Shown here: positions 1 to 7,584 of the stretch, piece after piece
How the letters are laid out: each line of letters begins with the position of its first letter
Numbering within the stretch: the first letter of the stretch is position 1
Source of the DNA: Fimenecus sp045578245
GTDB lineage: Bacteria > Bacillota > Clostridia > Oscillospirales > Acutalibacteraceae
DNA: 40,447 nt
Direction: 5' to 3'
Assembly: GCA_045578245.1 (NCBI GenBank)
Contig: JAZNJX010000019.1
Coordinates: forward strand, 1 to 40,447
Program-made: the position numbers and the translations under genes
The notes under the pieces: generated by a model
What the model was told of the DNA's origin: nothing
The model's input: only the letters and a program-made list of their open reading frames with translations
The model's database searches: none

Positions 1-1046
1 GCAAAAGTGCAGAGTTTATCGATTAAATCGCCGTATGGAATACCTGCTTTGTCCATAAGCATTGGATACATACTGATATTTGTAAAACCGGGAAGTGTGT
101 TTGGCTCATTAAGGAGCACTGCACCGTCAGAGTATCTTACAAAGAAGTCTACTCTCGCAAGACCTGAACAACCCCAAGCCTTATATGCCTTAATTGCCTT
201 TTCCTGAACTTCTTTAATCTTTTCTTCACCGATTCTTGCAGGTATGTGAAGTCCACTATCGGACTCGTATTTTGCCTCGAAGTCGTAGAATTCGTTACTT
301 GGCTCAATTTCACCAACTGCACCTGCAAAAGGCTCTTCGTTACCCATAACAGCACATTCAACCTCTGCACCGAGAATAGCCTCTTCAACCACAACTCTTG
401 AGTCAAACTGGAGAGCGTAATCAAGACCACGCTGAATTTCCTCGAGTGTTTTTGCCTTAACAACGCCAACGGAAGACCCTGCATTTGCAGGTTTGATGAA
501 CACAGGAAGTCCTAAATACTCCTCACATTCCCTAGCAAATTCTCTGCCACGTCGTTCAAAATCATATTTTGTGATGTATTTCCATTTTGCCTGTGCAATT
601 CCGTTAATATCGCAAATTGCGTTTGTCATAGCCTTATCCATACAAACTGCAGATGCCATTGTGTTGCAGCCTACAAAAGGAATACCTGCAATAGTTAAAA
701 GACCTTGCATGGTTCCGTCTTCACCATTTTTTCCGTGCATTACAGGGAAGCACACATCAATCTTCACTTTCTCGTAACCATTTTCATTAAAGACAATAAT
801 TCCACGGTCGGCACGGTCAGTGGAAATAACCGCCTTTTTAAGATTTGCCTTATCTTGAAACCAACCATCGTTTTTCAGGTTATTAAAATCTCCGTCATAA
901 AGGAACATTTCGCCCTGCTTTGTAATTCCAAGCATAACTACATTGTATTTATCCTTTGGAATATTACGGATAACTGAAGTTGCCGAAACACAGGAAACAT
1001 CATGTTCAGACGAAACACCACCGAAAATAATAAGTGCATTTTTCAT
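1..1046 (-). CDS. ddl: D-alanine--D-alanine ligase, 3' end cut off by window
   Basis: Joins two D-alanines with ATP to give the dipeptide that ends the peptidoglycan stem peptide; cytoplasmic ATP-grasp enzyme. I translated the minus strand from an ATG at 1046, preceded by GAGGTGAC. Seen: the N-terminal GGVSSEHDVS motif, the MHGKNGEDGT substrate loop, SSVGVVKA in the ATP-grasp region, and near the C-terminus the metal/substrate motif LNEPNTLPGFT, where the usual Val after NE is Pro. About 348 codons are visible with no stop, and the family is about 350-370 residues, so only the last few residues are missing. It is divergent from the gene at 1230 and has its own promoter. Identity is firm from motifs; the vancomycin-resistance type (D-Ala-D-Lac or D-Ser) cannot be excluded from motifs alone. 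Confidence 0.93.
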   Translation of the reverse strand, partial: MKNALIIFGGVSSEHDVSCVSATSVIRNIPKDKYNVVMLGITKQGEMFLYDGDFNNLKNDGWFQDKANLKKAVISTDRADRGIIVFNENGYEKVKIDVCFPVMHGKNGEDGTMQGLLTIAGIPFVGCNTMASAVCMDKAMTNAICDINGIAQAKWKYITKYDFERRGREFARECEEYLGLPVFIKPANAGSSVGVVKAKTLEEIQRGLDYALQFDSRVVVEEAILGAEVECAVMGNEEPFAGAVGEIEPSNEFYDFEAKYESDSGLHIPARIGEEKIKEVQEKAIKAYKAWGCSGLARVDFFVRYSDGAVLLNEPNTLPGFTNISMYPMLMDKAGIPYGDLIDKLCTF

Positions 1047-1109
1047 ATTTGTCACCTCAAAGTTGTCTTTGCCAACTTATAAAAAGTCATAATAACACAT
1101 TTTCATTAT

Positions 1110-1138
1110 ATTTTATCATAATATAAATTACTATTCAA
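1110..1138 (-). promoter_or_regulatory. sigma-A-like promoter of ddl
   Basis: On the minus strand TTGAAT and TAAAAT are separated by 17 bases, with TGA directly before the -10 (extended -10). It lies about 65 bases upstream of the ddl start codon. The leader between them holds a small inverted repeat, AAGTTG/CAACTT, next to the ribosome site. Confidence 0.65.
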
Positions 1139-1160
1139 TGACATTATTCAAAAAAATTTA

Positions 1161-1189
1161 ATGACAAAATAAAATAAATGTGTTATATT
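1161..1189 (+). promoter_or_regulatory. sigma-A-like promoter of the 1230 gene
   Basis: ATGACA and TATATT with a 17-base spacer that ends in TGT (extended -10), 40 bases before the start codon at 1230. It is back to back with the ddl promoter. Confidence 0.6.
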
Positions 1190-1229
1190 ATATAAGATAT
1201 ATAAAATTTTATGATTTGAGGTATAAAAA

Positions 1230-2081
1230 ATGCTCAACAGAAATGAAGCTCTTGCTCTTGTTTTAAAGGGCTGTACAGAAAAATTTGAACAGTTAGGGTT
1301 TACATCTGCTTCTGTTTGTGAAAACGGTGATGAAGCTTATGTCGATTTCACAAAGGATGATATTACAATCCGTCTTGTAAGCCACGATAATCTTCTTGAT
1401 GTTACAGAAAAAGCTGGTGACGGTGATTTTGTTAAAACAGAATCAAATCTTCTTGATTTAGACACTTTTGAAGAAAGAGATATCAAATCTCTCTGCAACG
1501 AAATCTGCGATACAGTTGGCACATCTTATGGTAAAAAAGCTCGTCAGGTTGCAGCAAAAAAAGCTCCACAGACAATTTCAAAATCAGCTGCTAAAAATGG
1601 TACAGAATACGATGCAAACACTCTTGCAAGTCGTATTGCAACTCTTTACCCTGAACTTAAAGAAGCATACAAGGAAAATTTTCAGACTTACGACGAATTC
1701 CTTGGCGATGATTTCTTTGTAAATCACGCTAATAAATACATCTTGGAGACAATCCGTTTCAACGAACCTCAGCAGATGAAAAAGCTTTTCAGAATTCTCA
1801 GCGAAATCTATGAAAATGGCTCAAACGATGTTCAGGACCTTGTTGTTGTTACAATTTTAGGTGAACTTGATAACGACGAAAGACTCCTTGCAAACTGTCG
1901 TGCACAGATTACTGACGAAGATTTCTATGAAACTCTCGTTGCTGTTAATAAATATCTTGCATCTCCTGCAGGTAAAAAAGCAAAGGAACTTATGAAGAAC
2001 CCTCCTGCTTACAAACCACCTAAAAAGAAACAGGGTATGATGGCATCAATGATGCAGAACTCAATGCCACCACAACAGTAA
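1230..2081 (+). CDS. Conserved-looking hypothetical protein, 283 aa
   Basis: I do not recognise the family. The ATG at 1230 follows TTGAGGTATAAAA, a good ribosome site, and a promoter lies just upstream. There is no signal peptide or membrane segment, so it is probably cytoplasmic. Residues 1-95 look like a small alpha/beta domain, followed by a Lys/Ala/Ser-rich hinge (about 100-122), then a mostly helical, acidic region (about 125-250). The C-terminus is a Pro/Lys/Met-rich tail with KKKQ, two MMxSMM-like runs and PPQQ at the end. It is a single-gene transcript closed by a strong terminator shared with the convergent leucine-rich-repeat gene. That it is a real gene is secure from start, promoter, length and terminator; no function is proposed. 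Confidence 0.85.
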   Translation: MLNRNEALALVLKGCTEKFEQLGFTSASVCENGDEAYVDFTKDDITIRLVSHDNLLDVTEKAGDGDFVKTESNLLDLDTFEERDIKSLCNEICDTVGTSYGKKARQVAAKKAPQTISKSAAKNGTEYDANTLASRIATLYPELKEAYKENFQTYDEFLGDDFFVNHANKYILETIRFNEPQQMKKLFRILSEIYENGSNDVQDLVVVTILGELDNDERLLANCRAQITDEDFYETLVAVNKYLASPAGKKAKELMKNPPAYKPPKKKQGMMASMMQNSMPPQQ

Positions 2082-2100
2082 ATTAAGTATTATACTAAAA

Positions 2101-2128
2101 AAAGGAAGTTCATTTGTGAACTTCCTTT
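2101..2128. terminator. Bidirectional terminator between convergent genes
   Basis: A perfect 12-bp stem (AAAGGAAGTTCA / TGAACTTCCTTT) with a TTTG loop. A T-rich tract follows on the plus strand and an A-run precedes it, giving a U-tract on the minus strand. It serves the 1230-2081 gene and the gene ending at 2145. Confidence 0.85.
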
Positions 2129-2144
2129 ATTTTTTTATTGTTTG

Positions 2145-4028
2145 TTATGCACTCGCCGCCATCTTTAAGATGTTGCGGGCATCAATAGCAGTTACCTTGC
2201 CATCATTATTTGTATCCATCACTAAAAGGTCTTCTGCTGTTGGTGTTTCTCCGCTTGCTGCTATTTTCAATACCAGACGAGCATCAATAGCAGATATCTT
2301 GCCATCACCATTAGCATCACCAACAAGCACTGGTGGGTTCTCTCCTGTTGTAAGATATTCGTACTTTAACTCATTTGTCTTTGCATAGTCTTCTGCATAA
2401 GAACCTGAAACGACATACAATGTTGCTTTTTCAGACTGAGCAAAAGCCCATTCACCGATATATTTTACATTTGCAGGGATTTCAATCTTACTAAGGTTGT
2501 TACAATCATAAAAAGCGTATTCACCAATAGAATTTACACTTTCTGATAACGCTATTGATGTAACACTATTATTTCCATAAAAAGCATAATCAGCAATACT
2601 CTTAACATTATTATTAAGATTTAATGTTAATACTGTGTTTGACACTGGGCAGCAGATAAGATTGCTTCCGTCTTTGCTATACAAAATACCACTTTGTGCA
2701 GAATATTTTCCATTATCTGATGCAACTGTGATGTTTTTAAGTGCACTACAAATTCTGAATGCACCATCATAAATTCCTGTTACGCTGTTAGGAATATTAA
2801 TATCTGTTATCTTTGTGCACTGGAAGAAAGCATCCTCAGCGATTGCCTTTGTGCCTGCTGGAACGGAATATGCTCCTGACACAGATGCTCTTACACTTAA
2901 AAGATGATTTCCTGCATAAAGAGCATTGTTTTTCCAGTTTGTGCTTGTGTTATAGAATTTTGTAGAGCCAAATGCATTCTGACCGATTGTTTTTACACTA
3001 TCAGCAACAGAAAGGCTTGAAAGAGCTGTACAACCCTGGAATGCTGCCTTATCGATTTCTTCCACACCACTGTTTATTTTAACAGTAGTCAAGGCAGTAC
3101 ATGCACAGTATGCACCTATGCCAATTCTCTTTATGGTTCCAGGAATAGTTACACTCTTAAGAGCTTTACAACCAGAAAATGCCCAATCACTGATTTCCTT
3201 AACTCCGGCAGGAATATTGACTGTCTGAAGATAATCACAACCATTAAATGCAGAATCACCAATAACCTGAACATTGCCAGGAAGGCTGATTGACTTAAGT
3301 CCGTCACAGTTATAGAAAGCATATTCACCAATGGAAACTACACTATTAGGAATTGCAACGCTTGTAATTTTATTGCACCAATAAAAAGCCTCACCCGCAA
3401 TGGTCTTTGTGCCGTCTTTAACAGAAAAACTTCCTGTTTTTCTAAGGTCAACACCCATAAGGTGCTTGCCGATATAGAGTGCACCATTTGTCCAGCTGGT
3501 CATATCGAAAATTGGCTCTGTTTCAGGAAGAACTAAGTCTTCTCTCTCAGACTGTGTCAATAGTGGCATAATCTTTGTACCAGCAAGAACGTTTCTTCCG
3601 ATATATGTTATCGAATCAGGGAGATTAATTGTTGAAAGATAAGTACACTCATAAAAAGCACCTTCTTCAAGCACATTAATACCCTCTGGAAGTGTTACTG
3701 TATTAAGACCTGAAGCATACGCAAAAGCATATCTTCCTATTTTCTTAACAGATGATGGAACAACAACACTTCTCAAATCTGAGTTTCCACCTGCGTTATT
3801 GTGGTTGTAAAAAGCATATTCACCAAGCTCCACAACTTTATATCCACCAAGTGATGCTGGAATTTCTAAGTTACGTGTACGACCTGAATATCTGGTTATT
3901 ATACAGGTTTTTTCGGATTCGGAAAGCACCTCATATGTATAGTCTCCACTTGTATTTGCCATAGCATTAAGTGGCAAAATGGATGCTACTAAAAGAAGTG
4001 CTAAAACAACTGCAAAATACTTTTTCAT
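2145..4028 (-). CDS. Secreted BspA-like leucine-rich-repeat protein with C-terminal dockerin
   Basis: An exported 627-residue protein. Residues 1-24 are a classic signal peptide (MKKYF, hydrophobic core, cleavage near AMA-N). Residues about 30-555 are repeated LRR_5/BspA-type units, each carrying a pattern like 'IGEYAFYNC..L..I.IP..V' or 'I...AF.GC.AL', broken by two longer inserts with 'W.NNALY.GNHLL'. Residues 571-582 and 605-616 form the two Ca-binding loops of a type I dockerin (D-A-N-G-D and D-T-N-N-D, both with Ala-Ile at loop positions 10-11). LRR_5 proteins are usually surface adhesins or binding proteins; the dockerin should dock it to a cohesin on a scaffold. ATG at 4028 follows AGGAG. 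It has its own promoter and a shared terminator. The LRR ligand is unknown. Confidence 0.9.
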   Translation of the reverse strand: MKKYFAVVLALLLVASILPLNAMANTSGDYTYEVLSESEKTCIITRYSGRTRNLEIPASLGGYKVVELGEYAFYNHNNAGGNSDLRSVVVPSSVKKIGRYAFAYASGLNTVTLPEGINVLEEGAFYECTYLSTINLPDSITYIGRNVLAGTKIMPLLTQSEREDLVLPETEPIFDMTSWTNGALYIGKHLMGVDLRKTGSFSVKDGTKTIAGEAFYWCNKITSVAIPNSVVSIGEYAFYNCDGLKSISLPGNVQVIGDSAFNGCDYLQTVNIPAGVKEISDWAFSGCKALKSVTIPGTIKRIGIGAYCACTALTTVKINSGVEEIDKAAFQGCTALSSLSVADSVKTIGQNAFGSTKFYNTSTNWKNNALYAGNHLLSVRASVSGAYSVPAGTKAIAEDAFFQCTKITDINIPNSVTGIYDGAFRICSALKNITVASDNGKYSAQSGILYSKDGSNLICCPVSNTVLTLNLNNNVKSIADYAFYGNNSVTSIALSESVNSIGEYAFYDCNNLSKIEIPANVKYIGEWAFAQSEKATLYVVSGSYAEDYAKTNELKYEYLTTGENPPVLVGDANGDGKISAIDARLVLKIAASGETPTAEDLLVMDTNNDGKVTAIDARNILKMAASA

Positions 4029-4063
4029 TCTTTAAAATCTCCTAAAAATGATTTCTAAAAATA

Positions 4064-4092
4064 ATTAAAACATACAAGTAGTAGTTTGTCAA
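4064..4092 (-). promoter_or_regulatory. Promoter of the LRR-dockerin gene
   Basis: On the minus strand a consensus TTGACA and TTTAAT are 17 bases apart, the spacer ending in TGT. It sits between the upstream gene's terminator and the start at 4028. Confidence 0.65.
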
Positions 4093-4102
4093 GAAAACTA
4101 CA

Positions 4103-4134
4103 GATGAAAAAACGGTGCCTTTTAAGCACCGTTT
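4103..4134 (-). terminator. Terminator of the small dockerin gene
   Basis: Minus-strand stem AAACGGTGC / GCACCGTTT (9 bp, 7-base loop) followed by a run of T. It lies just past the stop codon at 4144. Confidence 0.8.
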
Positions 4135-4143
4135 CATTAAATT

Positions 4144-4467
4144 TTATCCTTCTGTTGCAAGTTTCAAAATCATACGAGCATCGTAAGCTGTAACATTTCC
4201 GTCACTGTTGAGGTCAGCAGCCTTTAATTCTTTGTTTGTTATTTCTCCGTCTCCAGCAGCCAACTTCAAAGCAAGTCTGGCGTCATATGCAGTTACTTCT
4301 TTATCACCATTAAGGTCGCCTTTCTTAATGCCTGCGTTTATGATTTCATCCCAAGTTATGCTATCGCTACCATTACCATTTCCAACTCCTGGTCCCTCAG
4401 CAAAAGCTACCATTGAAACTGATAAAACCATAACTACTGCCAAAACAAGTGCAACTAATTTTTTCAT
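4144..4467 (-). CDS. Small secreted protein made almost only of a type I dockerin
   Basis: 107 residues. The ATG at 4467 is preferred over an in-frame GTG at 4476, because that GTG lies inside the ribosome site AGGAAAGGTG. Residues 1-23 are a signal peptide (cleavage near AFA-E). Residues 24-49 are a short Gly/Asn linker and one helix. Residues 51-62 and 85-96 are the two dockerin Ca loops (D-L-N-G-D and D-L-N-S-D), each with Ala-Tyr at loop positions 10-11. No other module is present, so after secretion this is a free dockerin. Known dockerins attach enzymes or binding modules to cohesins; a dockerin with no cargo could occupy, cap or tune cohesins, but that is inference. It has its own promoter and terminator and is not obviously co-transcribed with the LRR gene next to it. 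Confidence 0.85.
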   Translation of the reverse strand: MKKLVALVLAVVMVLSVSMVAFAEGPGVGNGNGSDSITWDEIINAGIKKGDLNGDKEVTAYDARLALKLAAGDGEITNKELKAADLNSDGNVTAYDARMILKLATEG

Positions 4468-4503
4468 ATATATCACCTTTCCTCATAAGTTATCTACGAA
4501 GTA

Positions 4504-4533
4504 ATTAAACCACATTTGATATCCCTTTGTCAA
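4504..4533 (-). promoter_or_regulatory. Promoter of the small dockerin gene
   Basis: On the minus strand a consensus TTGACA and TTTAAT lie 18 bases apart (spacer ends in TGG). Two copies of GTCATAC (4534-4540 and 4551-4557, read on the plus strand) sit directly upstream of the -35. Confidence 0.6.
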
Positions 4534-4569
4534 GTCATACGACAATAAAAGTCATACCCTGGCAAAACA

Positions 4570-5466
4570 TTACATTTTACTCTTAAAGAAATCTGTAATG
4601 TCCGTATTTGCTTGTTCACCATAAATTGAAAATGGGTCAACAACATTAAACACATGTCCCAAATACTTTCCGTTGAGCTGTCCCATAAAGTTGCAGAAAC
4701 GGAAATCAACATGGTTTTCCCTGAATATGTCAGCAAGAATAGGCGCCTGCTTTTTGAGAAGTCCGTCACCATGAGCTGTGAGAATATGGAATGGTGGAAA
4801 TCTATCGGACACAAGGTTTTTAACCATCATGTATTTTTTGAACTTACTCTTTCTCCAATTGTCGCCTAACAGCACAGGGACATTTACATTCATGAGAAAA
4901 TTAGGTGTTAAGAGGTCAATAGCAGGGCAGATTGCAGAAACAGCCTTAAAATCATATCCTACATATTCTACTCCAAAATCTTTCTGCATATCTTCGTTAA
5001 GGTTGATTGCAGTTGTAACACATACAAAATGACCACCTGCCGAGTCACCCGCAAGGAAGATGTTTTCCATATCTGCAGGGTAATCTTTAAGGTTTTTACC
5101 CAACCATGTAAGAGCAGCAAAAATATCACGGATTTGTTCATCAAAAAGCACATCGCCAGCAAGACGATAGTTGATTGAAGCCACTAAGAACCCTTTCTGT
5201 GCAAGCTTCAAGCAGAAATACTTATTGATTTCCTTGTAGCCATACATCCATCCACCGCCATGAATATCAATAATAACAGGAAGCTTTTCTGTTGTTCCCT
5301 TAGGATAATAAATATCGAGAAGATGTCCTCTTTCACCGTCATCTATATATGGAATGTCAAGAATCTGCTCTAATCCCTGTGGCTCTGTCTGACTGGCAAT
5401 TCTCTTGGCATCATTTTTACTTGTGTTTTCCCAGTTTTTATCTAATATTGGTTTAAAAATATACAT
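4570..5466 (-). CDS. Alpha/beta hydrolase (esterase/lipase, HSL/BD-FAE-like)
   Basis: A 298-residue cytoplasmic serine hydrolase without a signal peptide. The oxyanion-hole motif HGGG is at 69-72, the nucleophile elbow GDSAGG at 140-145 (Ser142), a likely acid at Asp234 (HGDGL) and a likely His271 (LGHVF). This order and spacing fit the hormone-sensitive-lipase/alpha-beta-hydrolase-3 type that cleaves short acyl or aromatic esters; the substrate cannot be told. ATG at 5466 is chosen over the GTG at 5473-5475, which lies inside the GAGGTG ribosome site. It follows recG by 44 bases on the same strand and probably shares its transcript. I saw no clear terminator after it. Confidence 0.85.
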   Translation of the reverse strand: MYIFKPILDKNWENTSKNDAKRIASQTEPQGLEQILDIPYIDDGERGHLLDIYYPKGTTEKLPVIIDIHGGGWMYGYKEINKYFCLKLAQKGFLVASINYRLAGDVLFDEQIRDIFAALTWLGKNLKDYPADMENIFLAGDSAGGHFVCVTTAINLNEDMQKDFGVEYVGYDFKAVSAICPAIDLLTPNFLMNVNVPVLLGDNWRKSKFKKYMMVKNLVSDRFPPFHILTAHGDGLLKKQAPILADIFRENHVDFRFCNFMGQLNGKYLGHVFNVVDPFSIYGEQANTDITDFFKSKM

Positions 5467-5510
5467 TAAAAACACCTCATTAATAATAGCTATCTTTTTT
5501 ACAAAATATA

Positions 5511-7562
5511 CTATATTGTATTTGCAGCATTAACTGCCTGTAAGGTCTGTATTTTTCTTGCAACCATTCTTCCAATCTGGCTATATCCTGCTTTTTGGAA
5601 TTGAGGGTCATTTTCCATAATGTTCATTGCAAGTTGCTGTGTTTGGGTAAGAATCTTAGTATCTGTCAGAATATCTGCAATTTTAAGTTTTGGTAATCCA
5701 TGTTGTTTTGTGCCGAAGAAATCACCCGGACCACGAAGACGCAAATCCTCGTCAGCAATCTTAAATCCGTCCGTTGTTTCACACATAATTCTCATTCTTG
5801 CCTTTGCCTCGTCACCCTTAGCATCCGTCACAAGAATACATGAAGATTTTGCCTGACCTCTTCCTACACGTCCCCTTAACTGATGCAGCTGGGAAAGACC
5901 AAATCTCTCTGCATTTTCCACAACCATTATAACAGCATTCGGCACGTCGACACCAACCTCAATTACAACAGTTGAAATGAGAAGTTGCGTTTCACCGTCT
6001 TTAAACTTCACCATTACTTCGTCTTTTTTCTTTGGTGTCATTTTTCCGTGAAGCAAATCAAGGGTATATCCTTTAAATGGCAACTGTGCTTTTTTATAAT
6101 ATTCCTCAGCCGACATAATACCCTGCATCATTTCACTTTCTTCAACAAGTGGACAGACAATATACGCCTGATATCCTGCGTCAAGATGCTTTCGTATATA
6201 ATCAAACATCGAGCCTCTTTTTGCAGAAGATACTGTATAGGTATCTATTTTTTGTCTGCCGGGTGGCAACTCGTCAAGAATTGACACATTCAAGTCGCCG
6301 AAGAATATAAGAGCAAGTGTACGAGGAATCGGCGTTGCACTCATAACGTAAACATGGGGGTTTTCACCCTTACTACAAAGACCGGTTCTTTGTTTAACCC
6401 CAAATCTGTGTTGCTCGTCAGTAATTACAAGACCTAATCTGGAAAACTCAACATCTTCCTGAATAAGTGCATGCGTACCAATAATTAGGTCGATTTCTCC
6501 ATTTTTAAGTCTTTCTTTAATTTCTTTTTTATCCTTTGCCTTGGTACTACCAACCAGCAACTCACATTTTATTCCTGTTCCACTAAACAGCTTTGTAAAT
6601 GTTTCAAAATGCTGTGTTGCCAATACTTCCGTCGGTGCCATCAATGCAGATTGCATACCATTTTTTGAAACAGAATGGACAATGGCTGCCGCAACTGCAG
6701 TTTTACCACTACCAACATCACCCTGTAAAAGCCTGTTCATCTGTTTGCCCTTTTGCATATCTCTAAGGGCTTCTTTTACCGCTCTTTTCTGTGCATTTGT
6801 TGGTGCAAATGGTAAAAGACTATAAAACTCTTCTGTGTAATCCGTTGCAATAATGTTTTTTGTCTTTACTTCCTTGTTTTCGTTCTTCAAGGAAAGCAGA
6901 CTTAATTGCAAGATAAACAGTTCATCAAAAATAAGTCTTTCCCTTGCTTTTTGTAAATCCTCATCACTTTTTGGAAAATGTATATTTCTGATAGCTGTAT
7001 CAAGAGGAACAAGATTATATTTCTCTGTAATTTCCTGTGGCAGAAATTCAGGGATATTTTCAATTTTCTCCAAAGCATTCTGCACTGCAGATTGAATGAT
7101 TTTTGAAGTAATGTTCTTGTTTTGTGGATAAATCGGTTTGATTTCAACACTCTGTGAAGTCTTTATAAACATTGGCGAAACCATCTCTCGTGCAGCAAAC
7201 TTGCCAAGAGTAATTTTGCCATAAAAGAGGTATTCTTCACCACTATTGAGCATTTTATCAATATATTTATTATTAAAAAATGTGGCAGAAACAACATCTT
7301 CACCGTCGGTAATTGTTGCTTTTGCAATCAACATTCCACCACGGACACGTTCATTTTTCACAGGAAACATAACTGTTCCCTTAATACACACGTTTTCGCC
7401 CATAATACATTGAGAAATAGGAAGAATTTTGCTCCAATCCTCATAGGCTCTGGGATAAAAACGCAAAAGTTCCCCGACAGTTGACACACCAATAGAACGG
7501 AAGGCCATGGCTCTGGCTTCCCCAACGCCTTTGATGTATTTAATATCATCGGAGAACTTCAT
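5511..7562 (-). CDS. recG: ATP-dependent DNA helicase RecG
   Basis: A branch-migrating helicase that remodels stalled replication forks and recombination intermediates. 683 residues, normal for the family. The N-terminal wedge/OB region (about 1-160) opens with a helix-hairpin-helix-like 'IKGVGEARA'. Helicase motifs are visible: Walker A GDVGSGKT at 281-288, DEQH at 382-385 within TDEQHRFGVKQR, motif III SATPIPRT near 408-415, and QLRGRVGRG at 561-569. The C-terminal TRG-type wedge is present with the LRLRGPGDFFGTKQHG signature. ATG at 7562 follows AAGGTGAAATT. It starts 22 bases after the upstream lipoprotein gene, consistent with one transcript. Confidence 0.97.
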   Translation of the reverse strand: MKFSDDIKYIKGVGEARAMAFRSIGVSTVGELLRFYPRAYEDWSKILPISQCIMGENVCIKGTVMFPVKNERVRGGMLIAKATITDGEDVVSATFFNNKYIDKMLNSGEEYLFYGKITLGKFAAREMVSPMFIKTSQSVEIKPIYPQNKNITSKIIQSAVQNALEKIENIPEFLPQEITEKYNLVPLDTAIRNIHFPKSDEDLQKARERLIFDELFILQLSLLSLKNENKEVKTKNIIATDYTEEFYSLLPFAPTNAQKRAVKEALRDMQKGKQMNRLLQGDVGSGKTAVAAAIVHSVSKNGMQSALMAPTEVLATQHFETFTKLFSGTGIKCELLVGSTKAKDKKEIKERLKNGEIDLIIGTHALIQEDVEFSRLGLVITDEQHRFGVKQRTGLCSKGENPHVYVMSATPIPRTLALIFFGDLNVSILDELPPGRQKIDTYTVSSAKRGSMFDYIRKHLDAGYQAYIVCPLVEESEMMQGIMSAEEYYKKAQLPFKGYTLDLLHGKMTPKKKDEVMVKFKDGETQLLISTVVIEVGVDVPNAVIMVVENAERFGLSQLHQLRGRVGRGQAKSSCILVTDAKGDEAKARMRIMCETTDGFKIADEDLRLRGPGDFFGTKQHGLPKLKIADILTDTKILTQTQQLAMNIMENDPQFQKAGYSQIGRMVARKIQTLQAVNAANTI

Positions 7563-7584
7563 AATTTCACCTTATTTATATTTA

